In this document: in pieces, positions 18,544-27,016 of the stretch
Numbering within the stretch: the first letter of the stretch is position 1
Layout of the letters: every line of letters begins with the position of its first letter
From: Rhodocyclaceae bacterium
Lineage (GTDB): Bacteria > Pseudomonadota > Gammaproteobacteria > Burkholderiales > Rhodocyclaceae
Assembly: GCA_013791905.1 (NCBI GenBank)
Contig: VMSX01000029.1
Span: 62,001-126,000 of the forward strand
Direction of reading: 5' to 3'
DNA length: 64,000 bases
The notes under the pieces: generated by a model
The model's database searches: none
What the model was told of the DNA's origin: nothing
The model's input: only the letters and a program-made list of their open reading frames with translations
Position numbers and translations under genes: made by a program

Positions 18544-19124
18544 TGATGACCTCTATTGCGCCGTACCCGCTGCGGGGCATTTCATCCCACCAGTCCCATG
18601 GGGATTCCCTTCGGTCACGCCGACTTTTAATTGCCGCCATTATTGGCAGCCTGCTTTCCGGCTGCGCCAGCAATCCGAATGCAGTGAGCGCCACCGGCAT
18701 AGCCGGCAAAACCACTGAAGTCGCCGCCAAGACGACCAGCACGATCATTGGCGGGCCACTGATTCCCGATGCCGTGGTGCAATTGGGCCCGTCACTGTCC
18801 TATCCTCTGGAGAAGCTGGTCTATTGGGGTGTCTATGTCGGTGCCGCCTACCTGATTCTCGACCCGCTGGCACCGAACTGGGACATTCAGGAAGCGCGTT
18901 TTCCGGAAAACCACATGCATTTCCGGTTGAACATGAAGCGTTTCTATGCCGGCGGTGCCGGTGAAGCGCGCGTGATTTTCAATCGACGTGCCAAGGAAAT
19001 GATGCGCGCCGGCGGATTCGGCAGCTACGAAGTGGTCGAGTATTCCGAGGGTATGGAATCCTCGGTGCTCGGTTCGCAGCGCACCGCTGAGGGCGTGGTT
19101 CGCTTCACAAAAACGCAGGGCTAA
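18543..19124 (+). CDS. Predicted lipoprotein downstream of flgL, unknown function
   Basis: A 193-residue protein with a hydrophobic signal and lipobox LLSGCASN (cysteine near residue 41). The N-region is unusually long (about 25 residues) and carries a partial match to the short repeat at 18614-18635. A real start inside that region cannot be excluded. The mature part contains YWGVYVGAAYLILDPLAPNW, perhaps a membrane-associated helix, and a soluble C-terminal domain. I do not recognise the family. Its ATG overlaps the flgL stop codon, so it is probably translated from the flgKL message. Confidence 0.65.
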   Translation: MMTSIAPYPLRGISSHQSHGDSLRSRRLLIAAIIGSLLSGCASNPNAVSATGIAGKTTEVAAKTTSTIIGGPLIPDAVVQLGPSLSYPLEKLVYWGVYVGAAYLILDPLAPNWDIQEARFPENHMHFRLNMKRFYAGGAGEARVIFNRRAKEMMRAGGFGSYEVVEYSEGMESSVLGSQRTAEGVVRFTKTQG

Positions 19125-19159
19125 CCCGATCCCGACGCAGCCTTGCCGCCGGGTGCAAT

Positions 19160-19942
19160 TCACGCCGCAGCCCGCATCACTGCTGCCATGGCGCGGAATG
19201 TCTGGTCAAACAGGTTTTCCATTGCTGCGCCGAAGTATGGAATTGAAAACATCAGTATCACAAAGCCGGACGTTAACGTGACCGGAAAGCCGACAGCGAA
19301 AATGTTGAGCTGCGGGGCGACGCGCGCCAGGACACCCATGGCGAGGTTGGTGATCAGCAGGGCGGTGATCAACGGCAGTGCCAGCAAAAGCCCTGCTGAA
19401 AACAGGACAGATGACCAAGCCAGAAAACTGGCAAAACTACCGGCACTGATTGGTGTGGCGGACACCGGCAGCAGTTTGAAACTCTCGGCCAGTACCGAGA
19501 GCGTGAGCAGATGGCCGTTCATGGCGAGAAAGACCAGTGTAACGATGAGCCCGAGGAATTCGGAGAGCACGGGGGTTTGACCGGCGTTCTGTGGGTCGTA
19601 GAAAACCGCGAAAGACAGACCCATTTGCAGGCCGATCAGCTCGCCGGCAAGATCGATGGCGGCGAAAGCGATCCGCAGTGTGAGGCCGAGCAGTATGCCG
19701 ATAAGCATCTGCTGAGTGAGTATGGCCAAGCCGACCCACGAACCGGCCGGGATTGCCGGCATGGGCGGCAAGACCGGTAACAGCGCCAGGGTCACGACGA
19801 TGCCGAAGGCGAGACGGATGCGCTTCGGCATGGCAACGCTATTGAATACCGGCGCAGCCGCCAGCAGGCCCAGAATTCGCGCCAACGGAAATATGAACGA
19901 TGTCAGCCAGATATCCAGTTGCGCGCTGGTAAAGGAGATCAC
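19160..19942 (-). CDS. fliR: FliR, flagellar export gate membrane protein
   Basis: FliR is a component of the FliPQR export gate in the inner membrane. The 260-residue protein is strongly hydrophobic and begins MISFTSAQLDIWLTSFIFPLARI. It contains GLQMGLSFAVFYDPQN and VLARVAPQLNIFAVGFPV, diagnostic of FliR/SpaR proteins. It is the last gene of the fliK-to-fliR run and converges with the lipoprotein gene 35 nt away. Confidence 0.95.
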   Translation of the reverse strand: MISFTSAQLDIWLTSFIFPLARILGLLAAAPVFNSVAMPKRIRLAFGIVVTLALLPVLPPMPAIPAGSWVGLAILTQQMLIGILLGLTLRIAFAAIDLAGELIGLQMGLSFAVFYDPQNAGQTPVLSEFLGLIVTLVFLAMNGHLLTLSVLAESFKLLPVSATPISAGSFASFLAWSSVLFSAGLLLALPLITALLITNLAMGVLARVAPQLNIFAVGFPVTLTSGFVILMFSIPYFGAAMENLFDQTFRAMAAVMRAAA

Positions 19943-19961
19943 TGCGGTTTTCCCCGCCGGC

Positions 19962-20231
19962 CTAGCCGATGATGCTGGGTATCGACCCGTAAAGCCGGCG
20001 CATGAAATCGGTCAGCACGGTGATCATCCATGGCCCGGCAATCACCAGCGTGAGGAAGACGACGATCAACTTCGGCACGAAAGACAGCGTGGCCTCGTTG
20101 ATTTGCGTGGCTGCCTGAAAAATCGAGATGATGAGGCCGGTCGCCAGCGCAGCGATAAATAGCGGCGCCGAGATCAACAGGAGAACCTCGACGGCCTGGC
20201 GACCGATTTCAACGACAGCGGTGGGGGTCAT
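19962..20231 (-). CDS. fliQ: FliQ, flagellar export gate membrane protein
   Basis: FliQ is a small subunit of the FliPQR gate. The 89-residue protein has two transmembrane helices and the family sequences VVEIGRQAVEVLLLISAPL and SIFQAATQINEATLSFVPK. Length is exactly that of the family (~89). It lies between fliP (9 nt) and fliR (19 nt). Confidence 0.96.
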   Translation of the reverse strand: MTPTAVVEIGRQAVEVLLLISAPLFIAALATGLIISIFQAATQINEATLSFVPKLIVVFLTLVIAGPWMITVLTDFMRRLYGSIPSIIG

Positions 20232-20240
20232 GTTGGCTCC

Positions 20241-20987
20241 CTAACCAAAAGTTGTTACGAGAGAACCGATCACCAGCTGCCAGCCATCGACTAGCACAAA
20301 CAGCATGATCTTGAAGGGCAGGGCGATCATCACCGGCGACATCATCATCATGCCCATCGACATCAGCACGGAAGCCACCACCATGTCGATGATGAGAAAG
20401 GGAATGAAGATGATGAAACCGATCTGAAATGCGGTCTTCAACTCAGAGGTGACGAAGGCGGGAATCAATACGCGCAGCGGCACCTCGTCGACATTTGCCG
20501 GTGCCGGCGATTGCGAAATCTTCGTGAAGAGGGCGAGATCGGCATCGCGCGTCTGCTTGAGCATGAAGGCCCGCAGCGGCACCGCCCCGCGATCGAGTGC
20601 CTGCGTGAAGGTGATGCGATTTTCGGACAAGGGCAGATAGGCGTCGGCATAAATCTTCTCGCCCACCGGCGCCATGATGAAAAAGGTGAGAAACAGGGCC
20701 AGGCCTACCAGCACTTGGTTGGGTGGCGACGTCTGGGTCCCCATGGCGTGGCGCAATAATGAAAACACGATGATGATGCGCGTGAAGCTGGTCATCATCA
20801 GCAGCATCGCCGGCAGGAAGGACAGGCCGGTGAGCAGCAGCAATGTCTGGATCGACAGTGACCACTGCGTGCCGCCTCCCGCTGCCGGGGTGCTGGTGAT
20901 GGCGGGCAGCACCTGAGCCAACGCAGCGTCAGGCGCGACCGACAGCAACAGGAAAAGCAGAAAAAGGGGCCGACCAGGCTTAGCCAC
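20241..20987 (-). CDS. fliP: FliP, flagellar export gate membrane protein
   Basis: FliP forms the core of the export gate. From a GTG at 20987 the protein is 248 residues with a signal peptide ([17 protein letters not shown]). It contains [26 protein letters not shown] and [21 protein letters not shown], both diagnostic. The frame is open upstream for 50 codons inside fliO, but those residues are not FliP-like. The GTG start gives an 8-nt overlap with fliO and normal length (about 245). Confidence 0.94.
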   Translation of the reverse strand: MAKPGRPLFLLFLLLSVAPDAALAQVLPAITSTPAAGGGTQWSLSIQTLLLLTGLSFLPAMLLMMTSFTRIIIVFSLLRHAMGTQTSPPNQVLVGLALFLTFFIMAPVGEKIYADAYLPLSENRITFTQALDRGAVPLRAFMLKQTRDADLALFTKISQSPAPANVDEVPLRVLIPAFVTSELKTAFQIGFIIFIPFLIIDMVVASVLMSMGMMMMSPVMIALPFKIMLFVLVDGWQLVIGSLVTTFG

Positions 20988-21402
20988 GGCGTTCGACCAT
21001 ATGCTTGAGCCAGGCTGGGAAATCACGCCCAGCAGGCATCTCAGGTGAAGTGGAGACTTCCTGACGAGGGATTTCGGCGAGCGTCGAAACGCGGCCGGGG
21101 GCGACGCCCAATACCAGCCAGCTATTGCCCAGCTCAAGAATCACCACGCGCTCACGTGCGCCGACCGAGGTTGCAGCGATGACCCGCATCAAGCCGGCTT
21201 TAGCCCCGCGTGGCTGGCTGATGCGCTTGAGCAGCCACAGCGTACCGAGCAGCAAACCGAGCACCAGAAGCAGCCCCAAGACCATCTGCAGGGCGCTGGA
21301 GCCGAGATCGGGCGCGGAAGTCGGCGCTGGTGGGACGGCGCTCGTCGCCCAGACGGCGGGCGTCAGCAACAGGGTGACGAGAAAAACAGGGCGTGGCGAC
21401 AT
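20980..21402 (-). CDS. fliO: FliO, export gate assembly protein
   Basis: FliO helps the FliP ring assemble. The 140-residue protein has an N-terminal signal-like segment, a transmembrane helix ([18 protein letters not shown], residues ~45-62), and a cytoplasmic domain with [21 protein letters not shown] typical of FliO. The ATG at 21402 is preferred over one 11 codons upstream. The periplasmic linker ([11 protein letters not shown]) is encoded by a copy of the short dispersed repeat at 21317-21340. It is separated from fliN by repeat copy B. Confidence 0.88.
   Translation of the reverse strand: MSPRPVFLVTLLLTPAVWATSAVPPAPTSAPDLGSSALQMVLGLLLVLGLLLGTLWLLKRISQPRGAKAGLMRVIAATSVGARERVVILELGNSWLVLGVAPGRVSTLAEIPRQEVSTSPEMPAGRDFPAWLKHMVERRG
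21317..21340. repeat. Short dispersed repeat inside fliO
   Basis: GAAGTCGGCGCTGGTGGG followed by ACGGCG matches the family core and is read in frame as VPPAPT in the FliO linker. Confidence 0.7.
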
Positions 21403-21475
21403 GGCCACGAGATTAGCTCGCCAGATTGCGGGCAATGGCGGGATTACAGGGGAAAATCAGGCCTACATAATCCAG

Positions 21476-21625
21476 CAGCCTTGCCGCCGGGCCGCCCCAA
21501 GGCAAGGCGGCACGCGCCGCCAGGCGCAATCCGCTCGATTGTTATTCCGGAGTCGCCCGTAATAAACGAGCGCAGCGAGTCAACAGTCACCCCCTTCCTC
21601 AGGAAGGGGGCTGGGGGGAAAGGGC
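21476..21625. repeat. Hairpin repeat element, copy B (fliN-fliO gap), best-preserved
   Basis: Stem GCCTTGCC/GGCAAGGC (21478-21485, 21501-21508) encloses the 15-nt loop GCCGGGCCGCCCCAA. A middle segment with CGAGCGCAGCGAGTCAACAG follows. A second hairpin CCCCCTTCC/GGAAGGGGG (21590-21598, 21602-21610) and a G-tract end directly at the fliN stop codon. In the fliN mRNA the order is therefore stop, C-rich tract, hairpin II, hairpin I. Confidence 0.85.
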
Positions 21626-22105
21626 TCACTTGTTTAGTTTCCGCACCCGCTCCTGCGGTGTGATGATGTCGGTAAGTCGGATGCCGAACTTTTCATTCAC
21701 CACCACAACCTCGCCTTGGGCGATGAGCGTGCCATTGATCAATACATCCATCGGCTCGCCGGCCAGTCCGTCAAGCTCAACGACCGAGCCATGTGCCAGT
21801 TGCAGAAGATTGCGTATCGAAATCTTGGTGCGGCCGAGCTCGACCGTCAGGCTGACCGGAATGTCGAGAATCAGCTCGAAGCCCTGGTTTGACGCCGGGG
21901 CGGATTGTGCGCCCGAAAACTGCTCGAAAACCTTGGCGGGGGCTGCAGCGTTGGCCGACTTCTCGGCTGCCGCCTGTTCGCCCATTGCCGCAGCCCAATC
22001 GTCATCGGCAGCGGTGGTTCCTTCTGCGACCGCCTGTTCGCCCATAGCGGCGGCCCAGTCGTCATCGGTAACCTGAGCTTCTTCCTGCTTCACTTCGTCA
22101 TTCAT
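21626..22105 (-). CDS. fliN: FliN, C-ring switch protein with a duplicated N-terminal motif
   Basis: FliN is the lower C-ring protein, used for switching and for docking export cargo. The C-terminal SpoA domain (ILDIPVSLTVELGRTKISI, VELDGLAGEPMDVLINGTLIAQGEVVVV) is canonical. At 159 residues it is somewhat longer than E. coli FliN (137). The N-terminal motif DDDWAAAMGEQA appears twice, at residues 14-25 and 34-45, where E. coli has a single DDLWAEAL-like motif. It lies between fliM (53 nt upstream) and repeat copy B. Confidence 0.95.
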   Translation of the reverse strand: MNDEVKQEEAQVTDDDWAAAMGEQAVAEGTTAADDDWAAAMGEQAAAEKSANAAAPAKVFEQFSGAQSAPASNQGFELILDIPVSLTVELGRTKISIRNLLQLAHGSVVELDGLAGEPMDVLINGTLIAQGEVVVVNEKFGIRLTDIITPQERVRKLNK

Positions 22106-22158
22106 GACAAAACCTCAATTGGTTACGGCATAGCTTCAGTGGACGCTGTTATCAACCT

Positions 22159-23151
22159 TCATTGAAGGCTATTTTCGGCGGCCTCTTCCTGCGCTACAAA
22201 TTGCTCTACTTTCAGTGCGTATTGTCCGCTGTTGACGCCATAGCGGCAGTTCAGCAGCGGAATGCCGTCGACGCGTACATTGACGAGGTCTTCAATGTGG
22301 ATCGGTACGATATCGCCGACCTGCAGATTGGCCACCTCGCCCAGCGTGATTTGTGCGCCGCCCAGCGGGGCGACGAGTTCCACCTCCGCAGAGAGCAGTT
22401 GCCGCCGCAGGGTGCCTATCCAGCGCTTGTCACTGCCGGCCTGCTCGCTGTGCATGGTGCTGTAAAGCACGTCACGGATGGGTTCGATCATCGAGTAGGG
22501 CAGGCAGATGTGCATTTCTGCCGAGTTACCGGACAGTTCGAGGGTGAAGGTAAACGCAACGACTACCTCGGACGGTGTTGCGATGTTGGCAAACTGGGTG
22601 TTCATCTCGGAGCGGATGTATTCGAACTTCGCCTCATATACCGGCTTCCAGGCTTTTTCATATTCGGCAAACACGACGTTGAGCATGCCCTGGATGATGC
22701 GTTGTTCGGTCGGCGTGAAGTCGCGCCCCTCAACCCGGGTATGAAAGCGTCCATCACTGCCAAACATGTTGTCGACCACCAGAAACACCAGATTCGGGTC
22801 AAACACTACGAGGCCAGTGCCGCGCAACGGTTTCATCTGAATCAGATTAAGGTTGGTCGGGACCACCAGATTGCGGATGAAATCACTGTATTTCTGGACG
22901 CGCACCGGCCCGACCGAAATTTCGGTGCTACGGTGCATGAAATTGAACAGGCCAATGCGCAGGTAACGCGCAAAGCGCTCATTGATGAGTTCCATCGTCG
23001 GCATGCGGCCGCGGACTATGCGCTCCTGCCGACCGAGGTCGTAATTCCGGACCCCCTCGGCCTGCTCTTCCTGGGGTGCTTCATCGGCCTCCCCCGTGAC
23101 GCCCTTCAACAGGGCATCAACCTCTTCCTGGGAGAGAAAGTCCTGGCTCAT
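22159..23151 (-). CDS. fliM: FliM, C-ring switch protein
   Basis: FliM binds phospho-CheY and links FliG to FliN. The 330-residue protein has the N-terminal CheY-binding peptide MSQDFLSQEEVDALLKG. The middle domain shows PTMELINERFARYLRIGLFNFM, LRGTGLVVFDPNLVFLVVDNMFG and FTPTEQRIIQGML. The C-terminal SpoA domain ends SGQYALKVEQFV. Length is typical. It lies 5 nt after fliL, indicating tight coupling. Confidence 0.97.
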   Translation of the reverse strand: MSQDFLSQEEVDALLKGVTGEADEAPQEEQAEGVRNYDLGRQERIVRGRMPTMELINERFARYLRIGLFNFMHRSTEISVGPVRVQKYSDFIRNLVVPTNLNLIQMKPLRGTGLVVFDPNLVFLVVDNMFGSDGRFHTRVEGRDFTPTEQRIIQGMLNVVFAEYEKAWKPVYEAKFEYIRSEMNTQFANIATPSEVVVAFTFTLELSGNSAEMHICLPYSMIEPIRDVLYSTMHSEQAGSDKRWIGTLRRQLLSAEVELVAPLGGAQITLGEVANLQVGDIVPIHIEDLVNVRVDGIPLLNCRYGVNSGQYALKVEQFVAQEEAAENSLQ

Positions 23152-23156
23152 CTGTT

Positions 23157-23735
23157 CTATTGCACAATCAACGAAGAAAAGAACACTGCCTGCACCGGCG
23201 AGCCAGGTTCTGCGATGTCCTGTTTTTCCAGTGCGACGTTCACCCTGTCGCCTGTGAGCGAGGCATTGATCGAGACCCGGATCTGGTTGGCAAGCAGTTG
23301 CAGCCCTTCGGGTGTCGCGAGGTCAGACGGTTTTTTTCCGGCCAGGATCATCAGTACCTTGTGGCGAATCTCGGGCATCAGCAGCTTGACCCGGTCTGCG
23401 ACTAAGGCGTCGAGGAGCCTTAATTCGGGGAGAGTCTGAACATAGGATTCCTGCTCTCCGGACTGCAATTTGACAATGAACGGCTCAAGTTTGACGAAAA
23501 CCGGGGGAGCCTCGGCATCCTTTTTCTTCTTCGCCTTGGCTGATTTGGCCGGAGGTCCGTCACCATCCTCGGCTTCTTCATCCGCGGAACTTTTCTTCAG
23601 CAACAGGAAAGCTGCGCCGCCGCCGAGCACCAGTACCAGCACGCCAATGATGATGATCAGAAGCAGCTTGCTTTTTTTCTTGGGGACGACTTCTTCGCCC
23701 TCTGCGGCGGCTTCCGGTTTCTTGGCTTCAGCCAT
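23157..23735 (-). CDS. fliL: FliL, flagellar basal-body associated protein
   Basis: FliL surrounds the stator and supports torque. The 192-residue protein has a charged N-terminus with a Lys-rich patch, one transmembrane helix (LLLIIIIGVLVLVLGGGAAFLL, residues ~25-46), and an acidic/Lys-rich linker. The periplasmic domain has PPVFVKLEPFIVKLQ and LLMPEIRHKVLMILAGKKPSDL. Length is slightly above average because of the linker. It is part of fliKLMNOPQR. Confidence 0.95.
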   Translation of the reverse strand: MAEAKKPEAAAEGEEVVPKKKSKLLLIIIIGVLVLVLGGGAAFLLLKKSSADEEAEDGDGPPAKSAKAKKKKDAEAPPVFVKLEPFIVKLQSGEQESYVQTLPELRLLDALVADRVKLLMPEIRHKVLMILAGKKPSDLATPEGLQLLANQIRVSINASLTGDRVNVALEKQDIAEPGSPVQAVFFSSLIVQ

Positions 23736-23773
23736 GTATCACTCCTGTCTGGTTTGACCGAACATTCAAGGGT

Positions 23774-24895
23774 TCAGGCAAATACATCGACAAGACCACG
23801 CCCCATCTTGAGGCCGCTGGGCGTCGAGGGAGTGTCGGTGATTGTCTGAAACGCCACACCATTGGAGGTGGCGTCTTGCCCAAAGGCAAAATTATCACCG
23901 TTTTTCTCCTGCTGTGCAGATTGTCGGGAGTTTTCTGCGCCAACTTGGGCCTGCCCAAGTTGGATGCCTGCGTCGGCCAGCATTTCGCGCAGGCGCGGCA
24001 TGGCCGCTTCAAGTGCTTCCCGCACTACTGGGTTGGCGGAGGTGAAGATGGCGCTGGCCTGGTCGCCCGCGACCGTCAGACTGACCTCGATGCGTCCCAT
24101 TTGCGGCGGTGTCAGCACCAGTTCAGCCCGACTTTCCATGCGGTTGGCCATCCAGGCGATCCGGTTGCCCAGCTCCTGGCCCCAGCCGGGAGCGCCGACG
24201 GTTTGAGCAATCGGCAGTGTCGGCATCGGAGCGCCAATACCTTGGGCGTGAGAGAGCCCCATGGCCTGTGGCGCATGTCCACTGGCATTCCCCAAGAATT
24301 GAGGGAGTGTTTTTTCGCCTGCACTGTTCAGGGCGATTGACAGTTGCGAGGAAAACTCCCCTTTGGCTGCGAGCCCGCGACCGCCATCACTGGCGGCATC
24401 CGCCACACTCAAGGCTTGCGCTGCCAATTTCGCTACTCCACCTGCCGGGCTCTTTCCGAGATTTCCGAAGCGCTCACGTGCGGCAGATATTGCCGGATCG
24501 TTTGCCGATTGAGGCGACAGTGCCACGGCAAGTCCTGCCAGTGGAGATCCTTCGGCGCTTACCTCGGTCAGACTCTTTAAAACGTCTCCGGCTGCCTTTC
24601 TTGCATCATTTTTGGTCAGACCCAATGCATCGAGAAAGGGCAGGAGTGCAGCGAGCGTGTCGCTGAGTTGGGCAGGATCGACCTCTATCGCAGTACCGGC
24701 GGGCAACACCATTGCGTTCTGCCCTACGTCAGCAGAAATCTGCTTGCCCAGTAGCTGCTGGAACAGCGCCGTGAACTGCTCGGGGTTTCCGGCATCCGAA
24801 GATGCAAAGGCGGTATCGGCGTCGCCTGCTCCGGCCTGAGTGGCCGGCACGAGCGAAACAGCAGGGCTGGAAGCAGTATGGATAGTGGCGGACAT
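23774..24895 (-). CDS. fliK: FliK, hook-length control protein (first FliK-like gene)
   Basis: FliK measures hook length and triggers the export switch. The N-terminal two-thirds of this 373-residue protein is low-complexity and Ala/Gln-rich. The C-terminal domain (residues ~235-340) has ELVLTPPQMGRIEVSLTVAG and REALEAAMPRLREMLADAGI, the Flg_hook signature. It lies first in the fliKLMNOPQR run behind its own sigma-54 promoter. A second protein with a Flg_hook-like end is encoded at 34585-35748. Confidence 0.92.
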   Translation of the reverse strand: MSATIHTASSPAVSLVPATQAGAGDADTAFASSDAGNPEQFTALFQQLLGKQISADVGQNAMVLPAGTAIEVDPAQLSDTLAALLPFLDALGLTKNDARKAAGDVLKSLTEVSAEGSPLAGLAVALSPQSANDPAISAARERFGNLGKSPAGGVAKLAAQALSVADAASDGGRGLAAKGEFSSQLSIALNSAGEKTLPQFLGNASGHAPQAMGLSHAQGIGAPMPTLPIAQTVGAPGWGQELGNRIAWMANRMESRAELVLTPPQMGRIEVSLTVAGDQASAIFTSANPVVREALEAAMPRLREMLADAGIQLGQAQVGAENSRQSAQQEKNGDNFAFGQDATSNGVAFQTITDTPSTPSGLKMGRGLVDVFA

Positions 24896-24937
24896 GAGGG
24901 TGATCCTTGCGGTTAAAGCAGCTTGTCATCGACATAA

Positions 24938-24953
24938 CGCAAGGAGCGTGCCA
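24938..24953 (-). promoter_or_regulatory. Sigma-54 -24/-12 promoter of fliKLMNOPQR
   Basis: On the minus strand the sequence is TGGCACGCTCCTTGCG, matching the RpoN consensus with correct spacing. The predicted start is near 24926, 30 nt before fliK. It abuts the C-rich end of repeat copy C. Confidence 0.82.
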
Positions 24954-24960
24954 GTAATTT

Positions 24961-25118
24961 CCGCCCCTCCCAGCCTCCCCTCGCGGGGAGGTGACTGTGG
25001 TTCGCTACGCTCGTCTGTTACGGGTCGCCATGCTCGGATTACGGCACGGATTGCGCCTTGCGGCGTGTACCACCTTGCCTTGGGGCGGCCCGGCGGCAAG
25101 GCTGAGTCGTCATCCGAT
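24961..25118. repeat. Hairpin repeat element, copy C (fliJ-fliK gap)
   Basis: Stem CCTTGCC/GGCAAGG (25073-25079, 25095-25101) encloses TTGGGGCGGCCCGGC, the loop in reverse complement. A second hairpin CCTCCCC/GGGGAGG lies near 24975. Relative to fliJ this copy is inverted compared with copies A, B, D, E and G. Confidence 0.8.
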
Positions 25119-25132
25119 CCAGGGTAATCCGA

Positions 25133-25582
25133 TTACTCTTCTTCGGTTGCAACACCATAACGCCGGGCCGAGTGTTCGTCGGATTGTTTCTGCTCCTGCC
25201 GGGCGTCGGCATAGTTAGCGCGCGCCGAGTGGCGCTCTGCCAAGGTGTCGAAAGCCTTGACCTTGCCGCGCTTGTCCAGCCAATTGCGCTGACCGGCGGC
25301 AGTGTGCTGTTTTGAGGTATCGACGATTGCCCGCGCCTGCTCGATGGCTTGGTCGAGCCGCTCGAGAAAATATTGATAGTTGCGCCAGGCATCTGGCCCG
25401 ATTCCGTTGCTGGCTGCAGCGGAAAAGCGCACTTGATACTCGTCGCGATATTGCACCAGCAACTCAAGCCGCTGGCCAGCTTCCTGTTCGCCAGCGATCA
25501 GCTTGCCCAACTGTTGTGCGGCCTCGTCAAGCCGCAAATTGGAAAGATCCAGCAGGGATTGCAGTTGAAACGGTTTACTCAT
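25133..25582 (-). CDS. fliJ: FliJ, export chaperone and ATPase stalk
   Basis: FliJ is the coiled-coil stalk of the FliI ATPase and escorts chaperones. The 149-residue protein is predicted to be almost entirely alpha-helical and begins MSKPFQLQSLLDLSNLRLDEAAQQL, typical of FliJ. It has central heptad-rich segments and length normal for the family. It follows fliI by 36 nt and is the last gene before repeat copy C and the fliK promoter. Confidence 0.88.
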   Translation of the reverse strand: MSKPFQLQSLLDLSNLRLDEAAQQLGKLIAGEQEAGQRLELLVQYRDEYQVRFSAAASNGIGPDAWRNYQYFLERLDQAIEQARAIVDTSKQHTAAGQRNWLDKRGKVKAFDTLAERHSARANYADARQEQKQSDEHSARRYGVATEEE

Positions 25583-25618
25583 GGTGGAAGTATAGCTGCG
25601 CAGCGGCGGACAGGAGCC

Positions 25619-27016
25619 TTATTGCCCCTCGGGGAACAAGGCTTCAAGTGCGGTTAGGCTCTCCGCGATGTCGGCGCGCTCCTCGATATCCTGCTGCAAA
25701 AAGGTTTCAAGATGCGGATAAAGCGCGATGGCGCGATCAAGTAGGGGATCAGAGCCCGGCACATAAGCACCCACGGCCAACAGGTCGCGCGCGCGCTGAT
25801 AACGCGAATACAACTGCTTGAAACGACGTACCCTTCCCAGATGCTCGGGCGTGATGAGGTTGGTCATCGCGCGCGAGATCGATTGCTCGATGTCGATGGC
25901 CGGATAGTGCCCGGCATCGGCCAGCGTGCGGTTGAGCACGAAGTGGCCATCCAGAATGGCCCGCGCGGAATCGGCAATGGGGTCCTGCTGGTCGTCTCCC
26001 TCAACCAGCACCGTGTAAAACGCGGTGATCGAACCGCCACCGATTGGACCATTGCCGGCGCGCTCGACGAGTTGCGGCAAGCGGGCGAAGACGCTGGGCG
26101 GATAACCGCGCGTGACCGGCGGCTCGCCGATCGCCAGCGCGATTTCGCGTTGTGCCATGGCATAGCGGGTCAGTGAATCCATGATCAGCAAAACATGCTT
26201 GCCCTCTTCGCGAAAATGTTCGGCAATCGCGGTGGCGTAGGCCGCGCCCTGCAGACGCATCAAGGGGCCTACGTCGGCGGGTGCAGCAACCACGACCGAG
26301 CGGCGCAGACCTTCGCCGCCGAGGTTTTGTTCGATAAACTCCTTCACCTCGCGACTCCGTTCGCCGATCAGCCCGACGACGATCACATCGGCAGCGGTGT
26401 AGCGCGCCATCATGCCCAGCAACACGCTCTTGCCGATTCCGGATCCGGCGAACAGGCCGAGGCGCTGGCCGCGTCCGACAGTGAGCAAGGTGTTGATGGC
26501 GCGAATGCCGACGTCGAGCGTCTGCACTATGGGAGCCCGCTGCAAGGGGTTGGAGGCACGGCCGATGAGAGAGCGGGTCAGCTTGTCGTCGAGCGGGCCA
26601 AGCCCATCGAGCGGGCGCGCGTTGCCATCGACCACCCGGCCCAGCAACTGGTCGCCAACGGGCAGATGCTTGGCGCGATCCTGGTTGCGGCGGCGCGGCT
26701 CACTGCGTTGTCCCAGTTGTGGCGGACGTGTCGGGATCTCCAGCGGAACGACATGAGCGCCAGGCGCCAGTCCATAGACATCCTCAGTTGGCATCATGTA
26801 AAGCTTTTCGCCAGCGAAGCCGACTACTTCGGCTTCGACAAGGCCGCCATCGGGTGCCTCGATCTGGCAGCCCGAGCCCAGCGGCAGCTTGAGCCCGGCG
26901 GCCTCCATGACCAGGCCATTGATGCGCGTCAGCCGTCCCGCGATGCGGAACGGCTGCGGGGTCGCCACGCGGCGCCGGCAGTCGGCAAGGTGCTCGCGAA
27001 TTCTCTCAGGGTTCAT
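25619..27016 (-). CDS. fliI: FliI, flagellar type III export ATPase
   Basis: FliI is the F1-beta-like ATPase that energises export. The 465-residue protein has Walker [16 protein letters not shown] (residues ~175-188) and Walker [20 protein letters not shown]. It also has [25 protein letters not shown], a diagnostic run for type III ATPases. Its start overlaps fliH by 11 nt. Length is typical (about 450-470). Confidence 0.97.
   Translation of the reverse strand: MNPERIREHLADCRRRVATPQPFRIAGRLTRINGLVMEAAGLKLPLGSGCQIEAPDGGLVEAEVVGFAGEKLYMMPTEDVYGLAPGAHVVPLEIPTRPPQLGQRSEPRRRNQDRAKHLPVGDQLLGRVVDGNARPLDGLGPLDDKLTRSLIGRASNPLQRAPIVQTLDVGIRAINTLLTVGRGQRLGLFAGSGIGKSVLLGMMARYTAADVIVVGLIGERSREVKEFIEQNLGGEGLRRSVVVAAPADVGPLMRLQGAAYATAIAEHFREEGKHVLLIMDSLTRYAMAQREIALAIGEPPVTRGYPPSVFARLPQLVERAGNGPIGGGSITAFYTVLVEGDDQQDPIADSARAILDGHFVLNRTLADAGHYPAIDIEQSISRAMTNLITPEHLGRVRRFKQLYSRYQRARDLLAVGAYVPGSDPLLDRAIALYPHLETFLQQDIEERADIAESLTALEALFPEGQ

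Noticed and set aside
19125-19159. Full hairpin repeat between the lipoprotein gene and fliR
   Set aside because: Only GCAGCCTTGCCGCCGGG remains; too short to call an element.
20988-21137. Upstream extension of fliP
   Set aside because: Lies inside fliO and is not FliP-like; GTG at 20987 gives the right length.
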